From the NCBI GenBank assembly GCA_029287755.1, contig JARFQM010000238.1, forward strand, positions 1-12,438: a DNA stretch of 12,438 bases, given 5' to 3'. The notes beneath the pieces were generated by a model. It was not told where the DNA came from and did not search any database. It saw nothing but the letters and a program-made list of their open reading frames with translations. Position 1 is the stretch's first letter; every line of letters starts with the position of its first letter. The position numbers and the translations under genes are program-made. Positions 6,182 to 12,438 of this stretch are shown piece after piece. This stretch comes from Desulfofustis sp. (GTDB taxonomy: Bacteria; Desulfobacterota; Desulfobulbia; Desulfobulbales; Desulfocapsaceae).

Positions 6182-6564
6182 ACAGTGAATTTCTGCGTCT
6201 CAGGTGGGCTCCCGCGGGTGAGGCCGACTGTGCGTGTCTGCTGATCATCCCCGGGCGGTCCAGCGAAGAGCCTGGCTACATAAAGGCGATTCATCCTTCG
6301 GGGGCTGTCAACAAGCATGAATTTCAGGCTCTGGCCCAGACCGGCTACTATCAGTTTCAGGACGATGAGCTTGATTATTGCCGGACGGCGGGACAGATAG
6401 AGGTGGTCCGCGGTGATGATAAAGAGTTCCTGGAGGATGGCATGGTCCTGTTCCGGGACGCCAGCGGTTCCATACGGGCGGTGGCGCACCAGTCGGCGCC
6501 CCTGAAGAGGCTGCTGGAAGCCACCAACCGTTTTTGCACGAGGTGGGTGAGGCTCGATATTTGA
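6178..6564 (+). CDS. Unknown protein translationally coupled to the MetE-like gene
   Basis: A 128-aa soluble protein whose ATG overlaps the stop of the MetE-like gene (ATGA at 6178-6181). I do not recognise the family. Visible: a beta-strand start (FLRLRWAP, CACLLIIPG), GYIKAIHPSGAVNKHEFQAL, a central acidic stretch (DDELDY), DGMVLFRDASGSIRAVAHQ suggesting a beta hairpin, and a basic helical end with RLLEATNRFC. There are four cysteines but no CxxC, no signal peptide and no membrane helix. The overlap means it is made together with the MetE-like enzyme and may be its partner or accessory factor. No function can be assigned. Confidence 0.75.
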   Translation: MNSEFLRLRWAPAGEADCACLLIIPGRSSEEPGYIKAIHPSGAVNKHEFQALAQTGYYQFQDDELDYCRTAGQIEVVRGDDKEFLEDGMVLFRDASGSIRAVAHQSAPLKRLLEATNRFCTRWVRLDI

Positions 6565-6604
6565 ACAGAAATCCTGATTTTCCTGATAGCGGGAAGAAAA
6601 TTAA

Positions 6605-6635
6605 TTCGACTGGATTAAGTTAATCCGCTTATAGT
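6605..6635 (+). promoter_or_regulatory. Possible promoter with internal palindrome upstream of the DUF166 selenoprotein gene
   Basis: A 7-bp-arm palindrome, GGATTAA-g-TTAATCC (6612-6626), lies between TTCGAC (6605-6610) and TATAGT (6630-6635), which could be -35 and -10 elements with a 19-base spacer. A second palindrome, GCAATT-t-AATTGC, lies at 6688-6700. The arrangement looks like an operator overlapping a promoter, but the promoter elements are weak. Confidence 0.35.
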
Positions 6636-6732
6636 CATAGCACGGCGTTCAACGGCACGCGTAAAACAGATAAAATCAAATGGTGACGCAATTTAATTGC
6701 CTCCCCACAAAGCCAGGATGGAATAGATATTC

Positions 6733-7365
6733 ATGCAGCGGGTGAGCGTATTTCAGCAAAAAGGCAGCGGCGAAAGAAAAATCGAAGCGGTGAGAAAGTA
6801 CGGCAGTGACGTGATCACCCTCGAGGTCGTCTCCATCGACGATGAGCTGCCCGCGATTATTGATGACACCAGCGTCTACCTGCCCACGGAGCTGCACGCC
6901 GACCTGGTGCTCGATTTTCTCACCCATAAGGATCTGTCTCTCGATCTTGCCGCCATCTGTGCGGCCGGCAATATTCCGGTGATTGCCTCGGGCAAGAAGC
7001 TGACCAATAAGTGGGTGCTGACGCCGCCCACCTGATGCGGGCTGCCAAGGCAGGAAGGTCTTGGTCACTATGGCGAGCGGTTCGGCGCCCCCGAGTTTGA
7101 GGTGGAAATAGAGGACGGCGTTATCAAGGACGTCCGGGTAATCCGTGGGGCCCCCTGCGGCGCCTCCTGGGAGGCGGCCAGGCGAATGCTCGGTGTCGAC
7201 ATCGAGGACGCCCCGAGGAAGATGGGGCTGGACACCCAGTTCTATTGTTTCGCCGACCCGGCCGGCTGGGACCCTATCCACGGCAAGAGCCCGGTCCATT
7301 TCGCCGGCAGGGTGCACAGCAAGGCCCTGGCCGACGCCGTCAAAAAAATACTCAAAGTGTTATAG
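6733..7365 (+). CDS. dfsP: DUF166-family selenoprotein, in-frame UGA read as selenocysteine 101
   Basis: One 210-codon reading frame interrupted only by TGA at 7033-7035. Before it come 100 residues (MQRVSVFQQKGSGERKIEAV ... KWVLTPPT); after it the same frame continues CGLPRQEGLGHYGERFGAPEFEVEIEDG to the TAG at 7363-7365. Both halves look like one DUF166 protein: the GSGERKI start, IPVIASGKKLTNKWVLTPPT, and the end with VIRGAPCGASWEAARRMLG (C142) and FAGRVHSKAL. Family members that I recall have a Cys-Cys pair where UGA-Cys stands here, giving a U101-C102 redox-type pair. A SECIS-like hairpin follows at the right distance. I recall the name DfsP for DUF166 (seleno)proteins; the biochemical function is unknown. 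AGGATGGA lies 10 bases before the ATG. Not a nonsense mutation, because motif, hairpin and continuing coding sequence all agree. An MFS gene follows 21 bases later. Confidence 0.9.
7036..7066 (+). promoter_or_regulatory. Bacterial SECIS element for UGA decoding
   Basis: CCAAGGC (7045-7051) pairs with GTCTTGG (7058-7064) through 7 pairs including one G-U, and G7044 can pair with U7065. The 6-base loop is AGGAAG. Sixteen bases separate the UGA from the loop, and the loop has G at its second position. This meets the usual bacterial SECIS description (short loop, G in the first two loop bases, loop 16-37 bases from UGA), which allows SelB to deliver Sec-tRNA. Confidence 0.85.
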
Positions 7366-7386
7366 TACCAATTCCTCACGACTACG

Positions 7387-8646
7387 ATGGACAGCCGCAA
7401 GGACCGCTACTACTCACGCAACGTGTGTGGCGTCTCGACGGTTGAGTTCTTCTGGGGGCTTGGTTTTCCCATCGTCCTGGAATCCACTTTCCTGCAGCTT
7501 TTTCTGAAATCGCTGGGGGCCTCCAGCCTGCTCATCGGCAGTGTCCCGTTTCTTCTTATCACCGGTATTTCCTGCTTTCCTCTTTTTGCCAGCTACTATT
7601 CAAGGAATTACCGCCGCAAACGTCCCCTGGTGATAGCGTGTCACCTGGCGGCCGCCTTCATGGTGCTGGCCTTTGGCATCGTTTTGCTGGTGGTCAGGGA
7701 TGCTGCCTGGATAGTGGTGCTCTTCCTGGTTTTCTACGCACTCTTCTCCATCGCTCTGGGCATCTGCATACCGGTATGGCTTAACTACCTGGTCAGAATC
7801 TTCTCAGAGGCCAAGACGGTGCCCGGACTTGGCTATATGATGATGTTCCAGAACATCGGCAAGATTATTTCCAGCCTCTTCATTCTCAAGGTGGTGGAAA
7901 AATATGCATTCTCTCCCGCTTCCTCGGCCTGGGTGTTCATGCTGACCGGCCTGGTCTTTGGACTGGGGGCCATCAGTTTTCTGCTGACCAAAGAAGAGCT
8001 CGACCCCGATGACCCGGAACCGGATGATACCTCCTTTGTTCAGCATATTCGCGAATCGTTTGGGGATATTGCCGCAAACCGGCGGTTTCTGCTCTTTCTG
8101 GCCGCCGATCTCGACTTTTATGTGATACTCACCGTATTTTCCTTCTACGCCAATTACGCCACCGGGTTCTACGGGGTGGCCCCGGCTATTGCCGCCGGTC
8201 TTTTCGTGGCCTGCATCTACGGTGGATCGATTACCGTCAATATCCTGCTGGGGACCATGGACCTGCTGTCTCTCAAGCAGAAGTTCATTCTCTCCAAATT
8301 CGTCACCTTGGCGCTGCTCTGTCTGTTGGTCTTCTTCCCATCCCCCCCGGCTTTTTTTGTGATCAGCTTCATGCTCGGATTTGTCCGGGCCATACGCAAC
8401 GTCGTCTATCCACCTTCGGTGAAGCGCTTCGCCGCACGTACCGACGCCACACCCTATTTCTCGATGGCGCCGGTACTGACCCTGCCGTTTGCCGCCGGTT
8501 ACCCGCTGCTCTTTGGCAAAATGCTCGATTACCTCGCCTGGCTGCAGCAGGACAGCTACCGGCTGCTTTTCGGCATCTCGGCCTTAATCATCCTGACAAC
8601 TCTCTACCTGAGCTTTCAGGTCGACTACAGCAGTGGGCGGAACTGA
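7387..8646 (+). CDS. MFS transporter of unknown substrate
   Basis: A 419-aa inner-membrane protein with about 12 hydrophobic segments split into two halves by a hydrophilic, acidic loop at about residues 201-235 (KEELDPDDPEPDD). A basic loop after the second helix, YYSRNYRRKRP (70-80), takes the place of the MFS motif A loop. The length and layout fit the major facilitator superfamily. The start at ATG 7387 has no clear Shine-Dalgarno. It lies 21 bases after the selenoprotein stop in the same direction, so the two are probably cotranscribed and reinitiation could help translate it. The stop TGA at 8644-8646 touches the maeB stop codon on the other strand, with no room for a terminator. Substrate unknown; a link to the selenoprotein is inference from adjacency. 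Confidence 0.88.
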   Translation: MDSRKDRYYSRNVCGVSTVEFFWGLGFPIVLESTFLQLFLKSLGASSLLIGSVPFLLITGISCFPLFASYYSRNYRRKRPLVIACHLAAAFMVLAFGIVLLVVRDAAWIVVLFLVFYALFSIALGICIPVWLNYLVRIFSEAKTVPGLGYMMMFQNIGKIISSLFILKVVEKYAFSPASSAWVFMLTGLVFGLGAISFLLTKEELDPDDPEPDDTSFVQHIRESFGDIAANRRFLLFLAADLDFYVILTVFSFYANYATGFYGVAPAIAAGLFVACIYGGSITVNILLGTMDLLSLKQKFILSKFVTLALLCLLVFFPSPPAFFVISFMLGFVRAIRNVVYPPSVKRFAARTDATPYFSMAPVLTLPFAAGYPLLFGKMLDYLAWLQQDSYRLLFGISALIILTTLYLSFQVDYSSGRN

Positions 8647-10914
8647 TCAGCAGACATTCTGCCTGGCCTTTAATGCCGCCAGAGTGGTCAGGTTGAAAAT
8701 ATTGCCCGGATTGGATCCCCGTTCGATAATGTGGGCCGATTTTTTCAACCCCACCAGGATCGGCCCGATGGTGTCGACTTCGGCCAGCCGCATAAACAGT
8801 TTATAGGCGATATTGGCCGCGTTCAGATCCGGAAAAATGAGAATGTTCGGTTCTCCTTTCAGGGCCGAAAACGGAAAAAGCTCTTCACGCAATTCGGTGT
8901 TGAACGCCATATTAGCCTGCATCTCACCTTCAACCTCCAGGTCCGGCGCCATCTCCTTGATCAGGGCGGTGGCCCGGGCAACTTTTGCTGCACTGGGGGT
9001 CTCGGAGGAACCGAAGTTAGAATAGCTGAGCATGGCCACCTTGGGGGTGATGTCGAACTCTTTGACAAAACCGGCAACCGAGACCGCGATGTCAGCGAGC
9101 TGTTGATCGGTGGGATCGATGTTGACGGCGGTGTCGGCAAAGAACAGTGTCCTGTTCTTGAAGACCATCATGTATACGCTGGCCACCGTCTTGTGTTCGG
9201 TGTTCTTGCCAATGCAGTGCAACAGCCGACGGACCGCATAGGGATAGGGCAGGGACTGGCCATAGACCATCGAGTCGACATCGCCGGTGCTCAGCATCAT
9301 GGCGCCAAAGTAGCCGGTGTCCCGCCTGATCAGGTCCTTGGCGTAGGGCAGGGTGATGCCCTTGCGCTGCTTTCTCTTGAAGAATTCCTCGGCATAGCGA
9401 TCCACCCGCTCTTTTTCCTGGTGAGGATCGACAATCTCGATCTGATGATCGGTCACTCCCTGGGCAGTCAGCGTCGCTTCGATCGATTTGCGGTCGCCCA
9501 GCAGAACCGGAATAGCGAGGTTCTCCTCCATGACACGGATGGCGGCCCGCACCACCTTTTTGTTATCCCCTTCGGGGTAGACGACCCGGACTGGTTCTTT
9601 CTTCACCCGATTGGCGATATAGCGAAGGATCGATTTTGACATGCCCAGGGTTGACTCGAGATGTTCGGTGTATTTGCGCAGATCCTCAATGGGCTTTCTG
9701 GCCACCCCGGTTTCCATTGCCGCTTTGGCGATGGCAGGAGCTATCCTGAGCAGGGCGCGCGGGTCGAAGGGGGTCGGAATAAGATACGTGGGGCCGAATT
9801 CGAAACGCTCTACTCCGTAGGCGCGCAGTACCCGGTCCGGCACTTCCTCCTTGGCCAGATCGGCAATCGCCCTGACCGCGGCGATCTTCATCTCGGTGTT
9901 GATCTCAGTGGCTCGTACGTCGAGGGCGCCGCGGAACAGAAAGGGAAAACAGAGCACGTTGTTGACCTGGTTGTGGTAGTCACTTCGCCCGGTGGCCATA
10001 ATGCAGTCGGGCCGTGCTTCGACCGCATCCGGATAGGATATTTCCGGCTCCGGATTGGCCATGGCGAAAATAATAGGTTTGGCGGCCATCGTTTTCACCA
10101 TGTCCTGGGTTAGAACTCCGGCCACGCTGACCCCGCAGAACAGATCCGCGCCGACCAGCGCCTCTGCCAGGGTACGGTGGGGGGTATCGTTGGCAAAGCG
10201 CTCCTTGTAAGGATTCATCGACTCGGTGCGGCCCTTGTAGATGGTGCCCCTGGAGTCACACATGATCAGGTTCTCCCTGGAGAGTCCCAGGGAGACGAAC
10301 ATCTGGGCACAGGCAATGCCTGCGGCCCCGGCACCGTTGAAAACGGCCTTGACTTCCTTGATATCACGGCCGGTAATTTCAATGGCGTTGAGCAAGGCGG
10401 CGCCGGTGATGATCGCCGTGCCGTGTTGATCATCGTGGAACACCGGAATATCAATCTTCCGCTTGAGCTGTTCCTCGATGTAAAAACATTCGGGCGCCTT
10501 GATATCTTCGAGATTGATGCCGCCAAAGGTTGGTGAGATCAACTCGCAGGTCCTGACGAACTCATCCGGATCTTCCGTATCAACCTCGATATCGAAGACA
10601 TCGATGTCGGCAAATTTTTTGAACAGAGCGCCTTTGCCCTCCATCACCGGTTTACCTGCCACCGCGCCGATATTGCCCAGGCCGAGTACGGCCGTGCCGT
10701 TAGAGATGACGGCAACCAGGTTGCCCTTGGCGGTATACTCGTAGGCATCCTCACTGTTTTCGGCGATTTCCTGGCAGGGCCGGGCGACCCCTGGACTGTA
10801 GGCCAGTGACAGATCTTTCTGGGTGGAGAACGGCTTGGTGACCACCACCTCAATTTTCCCCTTCCTGCCGGTTCTGTGGTACTCAAGTGCTTCTGAATAG
10901 ATATCGGTGCTCAT
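8647..10914 (-). CDS. maeB: Malic enzyme with fused phosphotransacetylase-like domain (MaeB type)
   Basis: A 755-aa cytoplasmic enzyme for oxidative decarboxylation of malate to pyruvate, with NADP likely by family. The N-terminal malic domain (about 1-160) has SLAYSPGVA with Tyr39, VMEGKG with Lys94, [14 protein letters not shown] (134-147) and FHDDQHGTA (159-167) for metal binding. The Rossmann part (about 165-400) has [10 protein letters not shown] (192-201) and [15 protein letters not shown] phosphotransacetylase-like domain (about 425-755: [49 protein letters not shown]) is regulatory in E. coli MaeB, sensing acetyl-CoA. The length matches MaeB (about 759). The start at 10914 has GAGAGGG just upstream and is preferred over an upstream start at 10950. 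It has its own promoter with two GntR-type operators. In an anaerobe with CODH/ACS it can balance C4 acids against pyruvate and acetyl-CoA. Confidence 0.95.
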   Translation of the reverse strand: MSTDIYSEALEYHRTGRKGKIEVVVTKPFSTQKDLSLAYSPGVARPCQEIAENSEDAYEYTAKGNLVAVISNGTAVLGLGNIGAVAGKPVMEGKGALFKKFADIDVFDIEVDTEDPDEFVRTCELISPTFGGINLEDIKAPECFYIEEQLKRKIDIPVFHDDQHGTAIITGAALLNAIEITGRDIKEVKAVFNGAGAAGIACAQMFVSLGLSRENLIMCDSRGTIYKGRTESMNPYKERFANDTPHRTLAEALVGADLFCGVSVAGVLTQDMVKTMAAKPIIFAMANPEPEISYPDAVEARPDCIMATGRSDYHNQVNNVLCFPFLFRGALDVRATEINTEMKIAAVRAIADLAKEEVPDRVLRAYGVERFEFGPTYLIPTPFDPRALLRIAPAIAKAAMETGVARKPIEDLRKYTEHLESTLGMSKSILRYIANRVKKEPVRVVYPEGDNKKVVRAAIRVMEENLAIPVLLGDRKSIEATLTAQGVTDHQIEIVDPHQEKERVDRYAEEFFKRKQRKGITLPYAKDLIRRDTGYFGAMMLSTGDVDSMVYGQSLPYPYAVRRLLHCIGKNTEHKTVASVYMMVFKNRTLFFADTAVNIDPTDQQLADIAVSVAGFVKEFDITPKVAMLSYSNFGSSETPSAAKVARATALIKEMAPDLEVEGEMQANMAFNTELREELFPFSALKGEPNILIFPDLNAANIAYKLFMRLAEVDTIGPILVGLKKSAHIIERGSNPGNIFNLTTLAALKARQNVC

Positions 10915-10962
10915 GTTCCCTCTCGTGTAAGATAGCGGTTGATTGTGCAAAGACCGTAAAAT

Positions 10963-10977
10963 TCTGGTAACACCAGA
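10963..10977 (-). promoter_or_regulatory. Downstream operator of maeB, FadR/LldR-type palindrome
   Basis: TCTGGT-aac-ACCAGA is a perfect palindrome with 6-base arms and a 3-base centre. It fits TGGTnnnACCA, the core bound by FadR-subfamily GntR regulators such as PdhR, LldR and FadR. It lies about 35-50 bases downstream of the predicted maeB start of transcription, in the leader. Confidence 0.6.
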
Positions 10978-11020
10978 TTTTAAAAAATCTTTTTAAATAT
11001 CTTAATAATTGATTTCGCTT

Positions 11021-11049
11021 AGAATAATATTGGTAAGACCAGAAGTCAA
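11021..11049 (-). promoter_or_regulatory. maeB promoter (sigma70-like)
   Basis: On the minus strand TTGACT (complement of 11044-11049) and TATTCT (complement of 11021-11026) are separated by exactly 17 bases. Transcription would start near 11014, giving a leader of about 100 bases before the ATG at 10914. An operator half-site pair occupies the spacer, so the promoter is likely repressible. Confidence 0.6.
11031..11041 (-). promoter_or_regulatory. Operator inside the maeB promoter spacer
   Basis: TGGT-aag-ACCA on the plus strand lies wholly between the -35 and -10 elements. It shares its core and half-site TGGTAA with the palindrome at 10963-10977; the centres are 66 bases apart. A repressor bound here would exclude RNA polymerase. 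Confidence 0.6.
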
Positions 11050-11156
11050 GACGGATTTGTCTGGCACGATCTGCCCCATGGAAGTTCTGATTAGCAATGC
11101 TGCACCAGGATGACGCAGAATATGCGCCGCAGGCAATTGGCAGCAATCCGGCCTCT

Positions 11157-11798
11157 TCATCTTTGAACCGAGTGGCCGCGCAGCCAGCCGAAGCGGATAA
11201 AGAAGGTGGCAATAAGCAGGTAGCTGGCTGTTGCCGAAACGAGCATCGCCGTTCTCGATATCCCCATCTCCGCCAGTACAGCCTGCATCGCTGCGCCCGA
11301 CCAATAGTTCCAGATGACAAAGGAGTAAATCGTAATCATTATTGAGTACCCCAGCAGCCCAAAGAAAAATGAGGTCAGCCTCGGGTCGCCCGCTCCCATG
11401 CTCATAAAAAAAAGCGCACAACAGAGAAAAAGCAGCAGCGCCCCCGCCAACGTGGCACCCAGTCCGATCTCGTGCTGCAGCTTTATCACCGTGAAGAAGA
11501 ACGGATGCTGAGCCAGAACCGCTGCGGAGAGCAGTTTGGGGACCAGGGCGGCCACCGATCCGCAGATTCCACACCAGCTTGCAATCAGGTGGACAGTGTT
11601 GGCCGCTGGCTTCACATCCTTGCGCAGTAAGAGGAAGAAGACCAATTGAGCCACTCCGGCAAGGATATTCAAGCCTACGACAATGGCGATGGACAAAGGA
11701 GTGTACATGATGCTGGTCAGCAGGGAATCGGAGAGTTTAATTGCGTAGACATAGGTTACGCCGACAAAGGCAAGCTGGGCTGAGCGCTGTAATTGCAT
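11157..11798 (-). CDS. Polytopic membrane protein, unknown function
   Basis: A 213-aa hydrophobic protein with about five or six membrane segments, roughly at residues 33-58, 67-95, 110-134, 142-164 and 181-203, possibly with one near 8-25. No family motif is recognised. Short polar loops (RKDVKP, GAGDPRL) and a basic C-terminal end (RFGWLRGHSVQR) are seen. The cysteine pairs (CGIC, 76-79; CC, 126-127) lie in or next to helices. The start is ATG at 11798 with no clear Shine-Dalgarno; the gene begins 33 bases after the stop of the hydrolase remnant and may be cotranscribed with it. An overlapping ORF in another frame has no such hydrophobic pattern and is taken as a shadow. Function unknown. 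Confidence 0.7.
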   Translation of the reverse strand: MQLQRSAQLAFVGVTYVYAIKLSDSLLTSIMYTPLSIAIVVGLNILAGVAQLVFFLLLRKDVKPAANTVHLIASWCGICGSVAALVPKLLSAAVLAQHPFFFTVIKLQHEIGLGATLAGALLLFLCCALFFMSMGAGDPRLTSFFFGLLGYSIMITIYSFVIWNYWSGAAMQAVLAEMGISRTAMLVSATASYLLIATFFIRFGWLRGHSVQR

Positions 11799-11831
11799 GG
11801 TTAGTCAGTTTAGTGAGGTTGATTGATTCAA

Positions 11832-12398
11832 TTAATACGGTGGGGAGTCAGGTTTGGCCTCCAGTATCATCTCCACCAGTCTTTCCATTTCCAGTCCGCT
11901 GACGGGCTTTACCACCTGCTTTAACTCTTGTTTGGCTTCATGATAGGTCCCCGACCTGGACTTCAGCAGATCGAGGACCGTCGCCTGTTTTTCGGCCCGG
12001 CTCAGGACCGGAGGACGATCATCGATGCCAATCTCCTCCAGGGTGGCATCCACATCCAGGAAGCCTTTTTCCACGGCAATGCCACACAGTGCGCTCAGCA
12101 GACTTTTTCTCACCGAATGACTCTGAATTTTAAGCGTTGTGCTTCCCCATTCGGCCGCCAGCTTCCCTTCATGCAGTACGATCACGGCGCTGGAACCTAT
12201 TTCCTTGGCGTAGAGGAGCGCCCGGGCAAGTTTCTCGAAAGACCAGCCGTCAGCGAGCGGGAATGAATACCTCAGAGAGCCGTAATCTTCTTTGATCAAA
12301 CCGTTATTCCGCTCGGCTTCGGAAAAAGCCGGCACGGGTGCGAACAGGAGCTGGGTGAGAAAGGCTGCGCAGAGAAATTTTCTTAACAGAAAGTGCAT
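11832..12398 (-). pseudogene. Secreted beta-lactamase-family serine hydrolase, apparently internally deleted
   Basis: A 188-aa remnant or short form of a penicillin-binding-protein-like (beta-lactamase class C / NylB type) hydrolase. A signal peptide is clear (MHFLLRKFLCAAFLTQLLFAPVPAFS). The domain begins normally: AVIVLHEGKLAAEWG, the nucleophile motif SVRK (S95, K98), the helix SLLSALCGIAVEKGFLD and VLDLLKSRSGTYHEA (142-155). Family members then continue for about 200 residues with YxN and a KTG/HxG motif. Here, after KQVVKP, the text jumps to GLEMERLVEMILEAKP, which looks like a C-terminal helix, and ends. Both later catalytic motifs are missing, consistent with an in-frame internal deletion. 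The ATG at 12398 with GAGGGGG upstream is preferred over a TTG at 12416. A genuine short protein cannot be excluded. Confidence 0.7.
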
Positions 12399-12438
12399 TG
12401 GAGGCTTCCCCCTCAAAGTTTGAACAACGAGCCTTTGG

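Noticed and set aside
6676..7317. A 213-codon minus-strand ORF covering the selenoprotein region
   Set aside because: It is the antisense shadow of the DUF166 frame; its product has no family resemblance and low-complexity G, R, P and V-rich text, while the plus strand gives a continuous family sequence through the UGA.
6733..7365. Reading the DUF166 gene as a nonsense or frameshift pseudogene
   Set aside because: The frame does not shift, the UGA sits at a motif position next to Cys, the following sequence is intact and a SECIS-like hairpin is placed correctly.
8731..9639. A 302-codon plus-strand ORF opposite maeB
   Set aside because: It is the complement of the conserved PTA-like domain of MaeB and has no recognisable motifs.
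11002..11574. A 190-codon minus-strand ORF overlapping the membrane protein gene
   Set aside because: It runs into the maeB promoter region and shows no consistent domain or hydrophobic pattern; the alternative frame at 11157-11798 encodes regular membrane helices.
1..12438. CRISPR array, tRNA, rRNA or insertion sequence
   Set aside because: No regularly spaced direct repeats, no tRNA cloverleaf with CCA-type end that I could recognise, no rRNA-like stretches, and no transposase or terminal inverted repeats were seen.

Overview
The window looks like chromosomal DNA of a strictly anaerobic, fairly GC-rich bacterium, most likely a sulfate- or sulfur-metabolising Desulfobacterota (deltaproteobacterial) lineage. 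The reasons are a bacterial-type CO dehydrogenase/acetyl-CoA synthase (Wood-Ljungdahl) gene set, a UGA-encoded selenoprotein, and a MaeB-type malic enzyme. The lineage is an inference; no rRNA or other phylogenetic marker is present.

Layout. (1) 1-4082, plus strand: the 3' end of a carbonyl-branch operon. It holds the end of acsB (acetyl-CoA synthase), acsC (corrinoid iron-sulfur protein large subunit), acsE (methyl-H4folate:CFeSP methyltransferase), a terminator region, a 99-aa unknown protein, and cooC (ATPase for nickel insertion into CODH/ACS). AcsE loads methyl groups onto the CFeSP, AcsC carries them to AcsB, and CooC matures the nickel enzymes. acsA and acsD are not in the window. Perfect or near-perfect hairpins sit in the acsB-acsC and acsC-acsE gaps. 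(2) 4066-4811, minus strand: ybaK (Cys-tRNA(Pro) deacylase), overlapping the end of cooC. Upstream of it is a 60-aa conserved-looking small protein, and a strong terminator hairpin lies between the two. (3) 5111-6564, plus strand: a stand-alone catalytic domain of the MetE/UROD type with an HxC...C zinc motif, translationally coupled to a 128-aa unknown protein. Next to CFeSP genes, this is a candidate folate-independent (core) methionine synthase. (4) 6733-8646, plus strand: a DUF166-family protein interrupted by an in-frame UGA, followed by an MFS transporter. The UGA falls in a TPPT-U-C motif and has a well-placed bacterial SECIS-like hairpin, so this is read as one 210-aa selenoprotein. 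(5) 8647-10914, minus strand: maeB, a malic enzyme fused to a phosphotransacetylase-like domain, whose stop codon abuts the MFS stop codon. Its upstream region has a good sigma70-like promoter with a TGGTnnnACCA operator inside the spacer and a second, perfect copy downstream of the predicted start. (6) 11157-12398, minus strand: an unknown polytopic membrane protein, and a secreted beta-lactamase-family serine hydrolase that keeps SxxK but appears to have lost the middle and C-terminal catalytic part.

The strongest item for a second look is the selenoprotein: ordinary gene calling would split it into two ORFs or replace it with a 213-codon antisense ORF. The next two are the core-MetE-like gene near the CFeSP genes and the two-operator control region of maeB.
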